Assembly (NCBI GenBank): GCA_946491705.1
Contig: CAMLYM010000007.1
Location: 1-32,949 of the forward strand
DNA: 32,949 bases
Direction: 5' to 3'
Source of the DNA: an uncultured Clostridia bacterium
GTDB lineage: Bacteria > Bacillota > Clostridia > Oscillospirales > Acutalibacteraceae
Shown: one piece after another, positions 16,553 through 23,833 of the stretch
How the letters are laid out: each line of letters opens with the position of its first letter
Numbering within the stretch: the stretch's first letter is position 1
Made by a program: the position numbers and the translations under genes
Notes under the pieces: model-generated
What the model was told of the DNA's origin: nothing
What the model saw: the letters and a program-made list of their open reading frames with translations, nothing else
The model's database searches: none

Positions 16553-17043
16553 TTACTGCAATCTGTCCGGGCAGCTTTGACCCGGTGACGTTGGGACATC
16601 TGGACATTATCCGCCGGGCCGCCTCCATGTTCGACCGGGTAATCGTCGCCGTTATGGGCAATTACGCCAAGACCCCGTGCTTTACCGCTCAGGAACGGGT
16701 GACATTCTTAGAGAGAGCCATTGACCTTCCCAATGTGGAGGTGGACGCGTTCGACGGCCTGCTGGCCGACTACGCCCGCATCAAAGGGGCCAAGGCGCTG
16801 GTCAAAGGCCTTCGGGCGGTGTCCGACTTTGAGTATGAATTTCAGATGGCGCTTGCCAATAAGCGTCTGAATCCGGACTTGGAAACCGTGTTTTTGACTA
16901 CCACGGCGGAAAACATGTTTTTAAGCTCCAGCGTGGTGCGTCAGATTGCCATGTATGGAGGGGACATCTCCGAATTCGTTCCCACCTGTATCATTGACGA
17001 TATCAACAAAAGGCTTCTTAAAAAGGGGGATGACCAATCATGA
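16549..17043 (+). CDS. coaD: Pantetheine-phosphate adenylyltransferase
   Basis: 164 residues. It transfers AMP from ATP to 4'-phosphopantetheine, the penultimate step of coenzyme A synthesis. It shows CPGSFDPVTLGHLDIIRRA (nucleotidyltransferase TxGH-type motif), KGLRAVSDFEYEFQMALANK, and the C-terminal TTAENMFLSSSVVRQIA. The start is TTG 16549, which overlaps the rsmD stop (TTGA), with AGAGGAGGG upstream. Together with coaE at 22589 the window holds two of the CoA genes, in separate operons. Confidence 0.97.
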   Translation: MITAICPGSFDPVTLGHLDIIRRAASMFDRVIVAVMGNYAKTPCFTAQERVTFLERAIDLPNVEVDAFDGLLADYARIKGAKALVKGLRAVSDFEYEFQMALANKRLNPDLETVFLTTTAENMFLSSSVVRQIAMYGGDISEFVPTCIIDDINKRLLKKGDDQS

Positions 17044-17612
17044 CCGTAGAAGATATTCTCGACCAGCTGGACGAAATGGTGGAAAAGTCCTTTCTGGTCC
17101 CACTGTCGGGTGGGAAATGCTTTGTGGATTCGGGTAAAATCCAGGAGCTCATCGACGACATTCGTTTAAACCTGCCCCAGGAGCTGCGTCAGGCCCGCGC
17201 TATCGTGTCCGACCGGGGCGACATCATCGCCACCGCCCGTCGAGAGGCTGAGTCTATCATCCGTACCGCGGAGGAACGGGCGCGCGTGCTGGTCGGGCAG
17301 GAGGAAATCGTCAAACAGGCCCAGCAGAAGGCCAACGACATGCTCGGTCAGGCCCAGCTCAAGGCCCGGGAGATGCGCAAAGCGGCCAGCGATTATATTG
17401 ACGACCTGATGAAGCGGGCGGACGACGCTCTTACTGCCAATCTTTCCCATGTGCGCGAGGCGGCAAAGAACCAGGAAGACGCCATGACCCAGCTGCTGGG
17501 TGACCATCGCCGTCAGGTCAAGAATCACGACGACGTGCTTACCCACCAAATTGCCGAGCTTCGCAAAACCCGCCAGACCCTGCGAAATCCCAAAACGTCG
17601 TCGGACGACTAA
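17040..17612 (+). CDS. Coiled-coil protein of unknown function downstream of coaD
   Basis: 190 residues, no signal peptide or membrane segment. An N-terminal stretch (VEDILDQLDEMVEKSFLVPL then GGKCFVDSGKIQELIDDIRL) is followed from about residue 60 by a long charged coiled coil rich in Ala, Glu, Lys and Arg (AEERARVLVGQEEIVKQAQQ). It resembles proteins often named ATPase subunit H-like or DivIVA-like after their coiled coils, but I see no diagnostic motif, so no function is assigned. The ATG overlaps the coaD stop (ATGA), implying translational coupling. A strong terminator follows. Confidence 0.85.
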   Translation: MTVEDILDQLDEMVEKSFLVPLSGGKCFVDSGKIQELIDDIRLNLPQELRQARAIVSDRGDIIATARREAESIIRTAEERARVLVGQEEIVKQAQQKANDMLGQAQLKAREMRKAASDYIDDLMKRADDALTANLSHVREAAKNQEDAMTQLLGDHRRQVKNHDDVLTHQIAELRKTRQTLRNPKTSSDD

Positions 17613-17620
17613 ATCAAGGA

Positions 17621-17650
17621 AAAAAGCGGCTGCACATGCAGCCGCTTTTT
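17621..17650. terminator. Bidirectional terminator between convergent genes
   Basis: Perfect 14-bp arms AAAAAGCGGCTGCA / TGCAGCCGCTTTTT around CA. The A and T tracts make it usable from both strands. The next 105 bases (17651-17755) hold no gene. Confidence 0.93.
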
Positions 17651-17755
17651 CGTTAGAAACCGATGGATTTGAGCAAAGACTGCCGGCTTAGAGCCGTACC
17701 GACAAAAAATGGCTCCACTCGTGGGACGGCTGTTTGATTTGCAGAAAAACCTCGC

Positions 17756-18250
17756 TCAATAAAGCCATTCAGTGGGCAGAAAGAAGAGATAGGGAGCGGT
17801 AAAAATAGCCATGTACAGGGAAAGAATGTGCTTGCTGCGGGCAGGAAGATCCACCTTTCGGAAGGTAAGCTTGCGGTTGAACCAATAGATGAGAACGCCG
17901 CATAGGGCTACCACCAGCAGGACGAGAAGAAAGGCAGGGAAGCTCTGAAACGGGTTTTGGGACACCGGCCCCCCAATCGCATTCATCCACCAGCCGTCCG
18001 GTCCCAGTACGGCCAAAAAAAGAAGGCCGGACCCTACCAGGTCCGCCGCCAGCCCCAGCAAAAAGGCCTTCCATATGGTCTTTTTGTACAAAAGGTCCAG
18101 CCGTTTGACTTTGAGAAATTTTCCGCCCACCTGGAACACGATGGTGTCGATCAGAAAGTTTCCAATAATGACGAAAATCCAGCCAACCGGATAAATTAGC
18201 AGCAGCCATACCGGAAAAAGGATGTTATAAAATCTGGTTTCCTGTTTCAT
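17756..18250 (-). CDS. Small integral membrane protein, unknown function
   Basis: 164 residues with about four hydrophobic helices: near 9-33 (FPVWLLLIYPVGWIFVIIGN), 60-82 (WKAFLLGLAADLVGSGLLFL), 104-125 (FPAFLLVLLVVALCGVLIYW) and 143-160 (LSLYMAIFTAPYLFFLP). Basic patches (KFLKVKRLDLLYKKT, NRKLTFRKVDLPARSKH) between helices should face the cytoplasm. I do not recognise the family. A GAGGTG site precedes the ATG, and a TATACT -10-like box lies at 18285-18290. It is transcribed alone, converging on the coaD operon. Confidence 0.82.
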   Translation of the reverse strand: MKQETRFYNILFPVWLLLIYPVGWIFVIIGNFLIDTIVFQVGGKFLKVKRLDLLYKKTIWKAFLLGLAADLVGSGLLFLAVLGPDGWWMNAIGGPVSQNPFQSFPAFLLVLLVVALCGVLIYWFNRKLTFRKVDLPARSKHILSLYMAIFTAPYLFFLPTEWLY

Positions 18251-18341
18251 AGAGCACCTCGTTTCTCGTTTTTTCGTCCTGTTTAGTATACCGGAACAAA
18301 AGAAAAAAGAAAAGAGGCGAACGCTTCTCTATTGCAAGGGA

Positions 18342-18385
18342 ACCGGAAAGGCCCCGCACTTTTTAAAGCGCGGGGCCTTTCCGGT
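18342..18385 (-). terminator. Large hairpin terminating the S1-domain gene
   Basis: Perfect 16-bp arms ACCGGAAAGGCCCCGC (18342-18357) and GCGGGGCCTTTCCGGT (18370-18385), directly after the minus-strand stop. The T-rich stretch on the minus strand comes only some 30-50 bases later, behind a second small hairpin (about 18312-18328). Confidence 0.8.
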
Positions 18386-18387
18386 AT

Positions 18388-19320
18388 TCATTTTTGCGGC
18401 TCGAAGACCGATTCGATCACCCTTGAACAGCTTTCCGGCGAGTACTGCCACCGGTCCATATGCTCCCCTTCGAAGAAATACCGAGGTTCCTCCGGCAGCA
18501 CACAGGCTTCAAAGGAATCGATGATGATGAGCTTTACCTTCATCCGGTCCGGAATCAGGCTCTTAATGAAAACGCTGGCCTGCTGGCCCACGTACACGTC
18601 GTCCCGCGGCTCCGCCAGCCCCGCCAGGTTGGGGGACAGCTCCACGAAAATCCCATAGCTTTCCACGCTGCGGATGGTGCCCGCCACCGTCTGCCCCTGT
18701 TCGAACAAGGCGGCGTTTTCTTCCCAGGTGCCTAAAAGCTCTTTGTGGGAAAGGGTAATGCGTCCGCCTTCCTCCACATTCTTGACCACCGCGCGGATAT
18801 CCATGCCGGTCTGGAACCGGTCCCTGGGATGAGAAATGCGGGAAACGGAAATGGCGTCGATGGGGAGCAGGGACGGCAGTCCGCAGCCGATGTCCGCAAA
18901 CGCGCCGAAGGGCTCCAGATGGGTAATCCGGGCGTCGATGACGTCGCCGGGCGTGAGCCTCGTTATGTAATCGGCCAGACATTCCTTTTGTACCGCCCGG
19001 CGGGATAACAGAGCGTATTCGCCCTTTTCGTCGCTTTGAAACCCGGTGACGACAAAGCAGACGGGTTTTCCGACCCGGGAAATGATGGCGATGTCCCTGA
19101 GGTTTCCTTCCTCAATGCCGATGGCGCCTTCCAGACGTGGAATCATGCCCCGCATGCACCCCAGGTCCACCCAGAGGTTGTGGGCGCTGTCGCACAAGAC
19201 AGCCTTGGCTTCTAAAATATGCTGTTCCGCAATGGCGTCCGCCAAGGCGGCGCGGCTGCGGGTGCGGGACTTGTTTTCCAGAGAGTTGAGAAGATAGCCT
19301 TCCGGTTTGAATGTGTTCAC
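18388..19320 (-). CDS. Triple S1-domain RNA-binding protein (RpsA-like)
   Basis: 310 residues with three OB-fold S1 domains: about 33-108 (ILEAKAVLCDSAHNLWVDLG), 122-193 (LTPGDVIDARITHLEPFGAF, ISHPRDRF, ITLSHKELLGTW) and 208-265 (GQTVAGTIRSVESYGIFVEL). It resembles the short S1-like proteins Clostridia carry in place of full ribosomal S1, so a role in translation or RNA decay is likely but unproven. The reading frame begins with GTG 19320, 11 bases after GGAGG. A nearer ATG (19328-19326) opens only Met-Lys-Thr-stop, and its TGA overlaps the GTG, which suggests termination-reinitiation. A leader hairpin lies upstream. Confidence 0.88.
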   Translation of the reverse strand: MNTFKPEGYLLNSLENKSRTRSRAALADAIAEQHILEAKAVLCDSAHNLWVDLGCMRGMIPRLEGAIGIEEGNLRDIAIISRVGKPVCFVVTGFQSDEKGEYALLSRRAVQKECLADYITRLTPGDVIDARITHLEPFGAFADIGCGLPSLLPIDAISVSRISHPRDRFQTGMDIRAVVKNVEEGGRITLSHKELLGTWEENAALFEQGQTVAGTIRSVESYGIFVELSPNLAGLAEPRDDVYVGQQASVFIKSLIPDRMKVKLIIIDSFEACVLPEEPRYFFEGEHMDRWQYSPESCSRVIESVFEPQK

Positions 19321-19352
19321 GTTTTCATATGCCTCCTTTTTTTACGCTGGAT

Positions 19353-19398
19353 GCCCTCCGGTCCTTGTTTTCCTAGCGCACCGCCCCGGCCGGAGGGC
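19353..19398 (-). other. Leader hairpin of the S1-domain gene
   Basis: Nine-base arms GCCCTCCGG (19353-19361) and CCGGAGGGC (19390-19398) with a 28-base GC-rich loop. The structure ends about 16 bases before the ribosome binding site on the minus strand. It could be a binding site for autoregulation of the S1-like protein. No clear promoter was found upstream of it. Confidence 0.5.
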
Positions 19399-19482
19399 TT
19401 TCCTTCAATCAAAACGCCGCAGTTTTTGCTGTTCAAAGTTGCCTTCAGCCAATATCTATGCAGAACGAGCAAAGGCTATGCC

Positions 19483-19526
19483 AAAAAGAAAAGGCCCGCG
19501 CCCGGGAGGCTTCCCGAACACGGACC
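19483..19526 (-). terminator. Terminator of the 19540-19932 gene
   Basis: Read on the minus strand, GGTCCGTGTTCGGGA pairs with TCCCGGGCGCGGGCC over 15 bp (four G-U pairs) around AGCC, then TTTTCTTTTT. The G-U pairs become A-C mismatches on the other strand, so it works in one direction. Confidence 0.88.
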
Positions 19527-19539
19527 AAAGGTTCCTTTT

Positions 19540-19932
19540 TTAGGAGACGATTACTTTTTTCACGTCGTGCCCGCCTTGGCTGTACATCAGGTTGCTGGCA
19601 AGCCCGGCGCAGTCGTCGTCTACCTCCACGGTGAGGATGGTGTTTTGCCGCAGCGCCGGTTCGTACTCCTTCGGGTCCACCGAACGGTAGGGGTGAAAGG
19701 CGCTGGAGAGGTCCCCCGCCGAGCCGTAGGAGGACATCAGCGGAACCGGAGCAATGGAGACGTCGTCGTTGATGGGGAACGCCATGGTCACGTCGCCTCT
19801 GCGTACATCGTGGATTTCCTCGCGGGAATTGAGCCGTACCGCGTGTACGTCGTTGATGCGGTAACGGATGAGGCGCGCCGCCGTTTCGGCGGAATCTATA
19901 TTTTCAAACTCTGCAATGATTCGGGTACTCAT
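19540..19932 (-). CDS. Small protein of unknown function
   Basis: 130 residues, soluble, acidic. It begins MSTRIIAEFENIDSAETAAR, then LIRYRINDVHAVRLNS, a beta-alpha-beta start as in ferredoxin-like or YflT-type stress proteins. A serine- and proline-rich middle (APVPLMSSYGSAGDLSSAFH) precedes a second beta-alpha-beta unit (ILTVEVDDDCAGLASNLMYS, GGHDVKKVIVS). Two such halves could make a pseudo-dimer. I cannot name the family. ATG 19932 has AAGGTGG upstream; the frame continues to 20046 without support. A possible promoter on the minus strand is TTGATA, 16 bases, TACAAA, over 100 bases upstream. Confidence 0.8.
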   Translation of the reverse strand: MSTRIIAEFENIDSAETAARLIRYRINDVHAVRLNSREEIHDVRRGDVTMAFPINDDVSIAPVPLMSSYGSAGDLSSAFHPYRSVDPKEYEPALRQNTILTVEVDDDCAGLASNLMYSQGGHDVKKVIVS

Positions 19933-20118
19933 TCTTGCCACCTTACTTTCCTTTGTTTCAGTCCTATTTTGCCCGTATGAAAAAGCGGCATACATGCAAC
20001 AATGTGGAAAGGATGATATTTGTATCTTTTTTCCAAATGCTATCAAAAAAGAAAGCTGTTTCTAGCAAAGTCCGCCTGCATCGGCCCGCCGAAAGCCTTT
20101 TTGCCGGAAGGGAACGAC

Positions 20119-20156
20119 AAAAAGCCTCTGGCTTTTTTACCGCAGTGTGGTATAAT
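20119..20156 (+). promoter_or_regulatory. Promoter region of DUF951-prfA, with a short hairpin
   Basis: TATAAT (20151-20156) is a perfect -10; the -35 (TGGCTT or CTGGCT near 20128-20134) is weak. A hairpin AAAAAGCC-TCT-GGCTTTTT (20119-20137) with A and T tracts overlaps the -35 position. It could end transcription entering from either side or bind a regulator. Confidence 0.6.
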
Positions 20157-20230
20157 AACTCTACTGTGGCGATACCAGGTTTTTCTTACGTAAGGACGGC
20201 TAAAACAATCCCGGCAAAGGAGGCGGCGGC

Positions 20231-20440
20231 ATGAACGTCAATGTAGGGGATACCTTAGAAATGAAGAAAAAGCATCCCTGCGGCAGCAACCGCTTTCTGG
20301 TGCTGCGCTCGGGGATGGACTTTCGCATCCGCTGCCTGGGCTGCGGGCACGAAATTATGGTGCCCCGGGTGAAGGCGGAGCGCAACATCAAAAAAATTCT
20401 GCCTGCCTCGGCCGGCGAAAACAAAAACGGGCCGCTCTAG
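20231..20440 (+). CDS. DUF951-family protein
   Basis: 69 residues. The pattern VGDTLEMKKKHPCGSNRFLV, DFRIRCLGCGHEIMVPR is that of DUF951, a short beta-barrel-like protein widespread in Firmicutes. Cys residues in HPCG and CLGCG could bind a metal ion, but there is only one CxxC pair. Its role is unknown; it usually sits near housekeeping genes, as here just before prfA. GGAGGCGGC precedes the ATG. Confidence 0.92.
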   Translation: MNVNVGDTLEMKKKHPCGSNRFLVLRSGMDFRIRCLGCGHEIMVPRVKAERNIKKILPASAGENKNGPL

Positions 20441-20491
20441 CGTGTCCCTTTTCGAACCCAAAATACGCACAACACACACGGAGGGAACGCC

Positions 20492-21568
20492 ATGTTTGAC
20501 AGACTTGAAGAAGTCGAAAAGAGATACGAGGAAATCTCCGGGCGGCTTTATGACCCCCAGGTCATCGCCAACCAGGAGGAATACAGGTCCCTGATGCGCG
20601 AGCATAAACAGCTGACTCCCATTGTAGAAGCCTACCGGGACTATAAAAAGGCCAGTGAAAACTGCGCCCAGGCCAAGGCCATGATGGGGGATTCGGCGCT
20701 GGAAAAAGAGCTAAGAGAGCTTGCCGAGGAGGAATGGGCCCAGTCCAAGGCGGACATGGAGCGCATTGCCGAGGAGCTCAAGGTGCTCCTTTTGCCTCAC
20801 GACCCCAACGACGACAAAAACGTCATCGTGGAAATCCGCGGCGGCGCCGGCGGGGAAGAGGCGGCTTTGTTTTCCGCCTCCCTTTTTCGGATGTACAGCA
20901 TGTATGCTGAGCAGAGGGGATGGAAAACGGAAGTCATTTCCGCCAACGAAACCGAGCTCGGCGGCTATAAGGAAATCAGCTTCCTGATTTCCGGGGAAGG
21001 AGCCTATTCGAGGCTCAAATTCGAAAGCGGGGTGCACCGGGTTCAGCGGGTGCCGGAAACCGAGTCCCAGGGCCGCATTCATACCTCTACGGTAACGGTG
21101 GCGGTGCTGCCGGAAGCGGAGGACGTGGAGCTGGACTTAAACCCCGCCGATTTGCAGATTGATACCTTCCGCGCGTCTGGCGCCGGCGGGCAGCACATCA
21201 ATAAGACCGAGTCCGCCATCCGCATCACCCACATTCCCACCGGCATCGTGGTGGAGTGCCAGGACGAGCGCAGCCAGTATAAGAATAAGGATAAGGCCCT
21301 AAAGCTTATCAAGGCGAAAATCCTCGACGGCAAACGGGCCGAGCAGGAGAACGCCATCGCCGCCGAGCGCAAGGCCCAGGTGGGAACCGGCGACCGCTCC
21401 GAACGTATCCGCACCTATAACTATCCCCAGAGCCGCATCACCGACCACCGCATCGGCCTGACGCTCTATAAGCTGGAAAGCGCCCTCAACGGGGATCTTG
21501 ATGAGGTGATCGACGCCCTCATCACCGCCGACCGGGCGGAAAAACTCAAAGCGTCCGGTGAGGAATAA
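20492..21568 (+). CDS. prfA: Peptide chain release factor 1
   Basis: 358 residues. It reads UAA and UAG and triggers peptide release. The codon-recognition tripeptide P188-E-T190 ([15 protein letters not shown]) has the RF1 pattern PxT, not the SPF of RF2. The catalytic GGQ is at 232-234 in [16 protein letters not shown]-terminal coiled coil (1-100) and the PCRF domain ([20 protein letters not shown]) are present. The ATG at 20492 has GGAGGG upstream. Promoter and DUF951 lie just upstream, and sua5 follows within 4 bases. No prmC (RF methylase) adjoins it. Confidence 0.97.
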   Translation: MFDRLEEVEKRYEEISGRLYDPQVIANQEEYRSLMREHKQLTPIVEAYRDYKKASENCAQAKAMMGDSALEKELRELAEEEWAQSKADMERIAEELKVLLLPHDPNDDKNVIVEIRGGAGGEEAALFSASLFRMYSMYAEQRGWKTEVISANETELGGYKEISFLISGEGAYSRLKFESGVHRVQRVPETESQGRIHTSTVTVAVLPEAEDVELDLNPADLQIDTFRASGAGGQHINKTESAIRITHIPTGIVVECQDERSQYKNKDKALKLIKAKILDGKRAEQENAIAAERKAQVGTGDRSERIRTYNYPQSRITDHRIGLTLYKLESALNGDLDEVIDALITADRAEKLKASGEE

Positions 21569-21572
21569 GCCC

Positions 21573-22592
21573 ATGGAAACGGCACTGCTCAACGGAACGA
21601 AGAAAGAAGATATCGCAAAAGCCGCCGTTCTTCTGAAAGCGGGAGGCTTGGTGGCCATTCCTACCGAGACGGTATACGGCCTGGCGGCGAACGCGCTCGA
21701 CGGCAGCGCGGTTAAGCGGATTTTTGAAGCCAAAGGCCGCCCGCAGGACAATCCCTTGATCGTGCATATCGCGTCTCTGGATACCCTACCCAAGCTGGTG
21801 GCCTCTGTGCCGGATGAGGCGCTGGCGCTGGCGGACCAGTTCTGGCCGGGGCCTCTGACCATCATTTTGCCCAAAGCCTCTTGCATCCCGGATGAAGTGT
21901 CCGCCGGGCTTGAAACGGTGGCGGTGCGCTTTCCCTCCCACCCGGTAGCGAGAGCCATCATTGAGGCAAGCGGCCTGCCGCTGGCCGCTCCATCGGCCAA
22001 CACCTCCGGCCGTCCCAGTCCCACCAAGGCCGAGCATGTACTTCATGACCTGCGTGGAAAGATCGAAGCGGTGGTGGACGGAGGCGACTGTGGCGTCGGG
22101 CTCGAATCCACCGTGGTTTCACTGGCCGGAAACCGGCCCAGGCTCTTGCGCCCGGGCGGCGTCACCCATGAGCAGCTCGAAGAGACGCTTGGCCCCGTGG
22201 AGATTGACCCTGCCGTTACCCACGCGGTGCAAAAAAATGCGGTGGTGTCCTCTCCCGGCATGAAATACAAACACTATTCGCCCAAAGCCAGGGTGGTTAT
22301 TCTAAAGGGCGGCGGGGAAGACTATATCCGGTATGTAAACGCGCACAAGCGAGAGGGCGCGGCGGCCTTGTGCTTTGATGAGGACGCTGCCGCCCTGCAG
22401 GTGCCGGCGGTTTCTCTGGGCCCTGAGGAGGACAGGGAGGAGCAGGCACGGCGCCTGTTCGACGCCCTGCGGACGATTGACCAAATGGGCGCAACTCTCG
22501 CCTACGCCCGCTGCCCGGAGCAGACAGGCGTGGGGCTTGCCGTTTATAACCGGCTTATTCGCGCCGCCGCATTCGAGGTGATCGAACTGTGA
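21573..22592 (+). CDS. ywlC: L-threonylcarbamoyladenylate synthase (Sua5/YwlC type)
   Basis: 339 residues, the long two-domain Sua5 form. It makes threonylcarbamoyl-AMP from threonine, bicarbonate and ATP, the first step of the t6A37 tRNA modification. The YrdC domain shows AIPTETVYGLAANAL, AKGRPQDNPLIVHI, FWPGPLTIIL and APSANTSGRPSPT. The C-terminal Sua5 domain starts after SPGMKYKHYSPKA. ATG 21573 is 8 bases after GTGAGGA; a GTG at 21558 inside the prfA end is possible but less likely. It overlaps coaE by 4 bases. With prfA it forms a translation-fidelity unit, as in Bacillus. Confidence 0.94.
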   Translation: METALLNGTKKEDIAKAAVLLKAGGLVAIPTETVYGLAANALDGSAVKRIFEAKGRPQDNPLIVHIASLDTLPKLVASVPDEALALADQFWPGPLTIILPKASCIPDEVSAGLETVAVRFPSHPVARAIIEASGLPLAAPSANTSGRPSPTKAEHVLHDLRGKIEAVVDGGDCGVGLESTVVSLAGNRPRLLRPGGVTHEQLEETLGPVEIDPAVTHAVQKNAVVSSPGMKYKHYSPKARVVILKGGGEDYIRYVNAHKREGAAALCFDEDAAALQVPAVSLGPEEDREEQARRLFDALRTIDQMGATLAYARCPEQTGVGLAVYNRLIRAAAFEVIEL

Positions 22593-23200
22593 GTCATGTA
22601 ATCCTAGGGTTGACCGGCCCCACCGGCGCGGGGAAAAGCACGGTCGCCGGCCTCCTTTCCGGCCTGGGCTTCGCCGTCGTCGACGCGGACCAGGTGGCCC
22701 GGGAGGTCATGGAGCCGGGTTCCCCTCTGCTCATGGAACTGAGCGACCGGTTCGGGTCGGACATTCTTCGGGAAGACGGGTCCCTGGATCGCAGGCTTCT
22801 GGCTGCACGGGCCTTTTCCAGCAAGGAAGGGAGCGCCGCTCTCAACGCCATTACCCACCCGGCCATCTGCCGGCGGGCGAAAAGCCGGATGGAGGCTTTG
22901 GCAGCAGCTGGAAACTCATTTCTTTTGTTTGACGCGCCCCTGCTTTTCGAGAGCGGCGCGGATCAAATCTGCGACGTTACCGCCTGCGTGACGGCCGACG
23001 AGAAAATACGGCTTGCCCGCATCCTGGCGCGGGACGGGATCAGCCGGGACGAGGGGCTTTTGCGCATGTCCGCCCAGCCGCCCATATCCTTCTATACCGG
23101 CCGGTGCGACTATGTGCTCGAAAACAACGGGGACGCCGCGCATCTGAACACACAGGTAAGGACGCTGATGGAAACACTTCGCAGGAGGATGACCGGATGA
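22589..23200 (+). CDS. coaE: Dephospho-CoA kinase
   Basis: 203 residues. Final step of CoA synthesis, ATP-dependent 3'-phosphorylation. Walker A is LGLTGPTGAGKSTVAGLLS near the N-terminus. Family motifs VVDADQVAREVMEPGSPLL, HPAICRR and FLLFDAPLLFESG follow. The C-terminal RMSAQPPISFYTGRCDYVLE is slightly altered from the usual R..Q......K..AD.VI pattern but still recognisable. The GTG start overlaps the upstream stop (GTGA), and the gene's own TGA overlaps the next start (ATGA), so three genes are translationally coupled. Confidence 0.95.
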   Translation: MSHVILGLTGPTGAGKSTVAGLLSGLGFAVVDADQVAREVMEPGSPLLMELSDRFGSDILREDGSLDRRLLAARAFSSKEGSAALNAITHPAICRRAKSRMEALAAAGNSFLLFDAPLLFESGADQICDVTACVTADEKIRLARILARDGISRDEGLLRMSAQPPISFYTGRCDYVLENNGDAAHLNTQVRTLMETLRRRMTG

Positions 23201-23790
23201 AGGGCAAAAAGATACTGCTGGGTACGGTCGTCGGGATTCTGGTGCTGGCGGTGGCGGTGCAGGTGCTCCGGTTTGGATACACCCAGTTTATGCACAGCTC
23301 TTATCCCCGCCCGGAGGAATACCAGGCCCTGGTCACTCAGGCAAGCGCGGACACCGGCGTCAACGAGGCGCTGATCTATGCGGTCATCCGCACAGAAAGC
23401 GGTTTTCGGCCCCAGGTAGAGTCCCACGCGGGGGCCATCGGCCTGATGCAGATTACCCCCGCCACCTTTGATTGGATCCGGTTCATGACCGGGTGGGACG
23501 AGCCGCTGACCTCGGAGGACTTAAACGATCCCGCGGTCAACATCAAATACGGCACCCAGCTCCTTTCCATTCTGCTAACCGAGTTTGAAACCCAGGACGA
23601 GGCGCTGGCCGCCTATAACGCGGGCCGCAGCCGGGTCAATCAGTGGCTCAAGGACCCGGAGTGTTCGAAGGATGGGGAAACCTTATCGTACATTCCCATT
23701 GAAGAAACCCGCAATTATGTCAAGAAGGTAGAGGACGCACGGCAAACCTACCAGCGTCTTTATTACAATACAGCCGGTTCGAAGAAATAA
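23197..23790 (+). CDS. Membrane-anchored lytic transglycosylase (Slt70-like)
   Basis: 197 residues. An N-terminal signal anchor (residues 5-25, ILLGTVVGILVLAVAVQVL) places the rest outside the cell. The GH23 catalytic domain has the glutamate Glu67 in VIRTESGFRPQVES, then AGAIGLMQITPATFDWIRF, and AYNAGRSRVNQWL and YVKKVEDARQTYQ near the end. It should cleave peptidoglycan between MurNAc and GlcNAc, leaving 1,6-anhydro ends. In Clostridia such genes often follow coaE. It overlaps coaE by 4 bases (ATGA) with GGAGGA upstream. Confidence 0.95.
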   Translation: MKGKKILLGTVVGILVLAVAVQVLRFGYTQFMHSSYPRPEEYQALVTQASADTGVNEALIYAVIRTESGFRPQVESHAGAIGLMQITPATFDWIRFMTGWDEPLTSEDLNDPAVNIKYGTQLLSILLTEFETQDEALAAYNAGRSRVNQWLKDPECSKDGETLSYIPIEETRNYVKKVEDARQTYQRLYYNTAGSKK

Positions 23791-23833
23791 AAGAAAAACG
23801 CGGAGATATTTCCGCCTATGGAGGGACTTTTTT

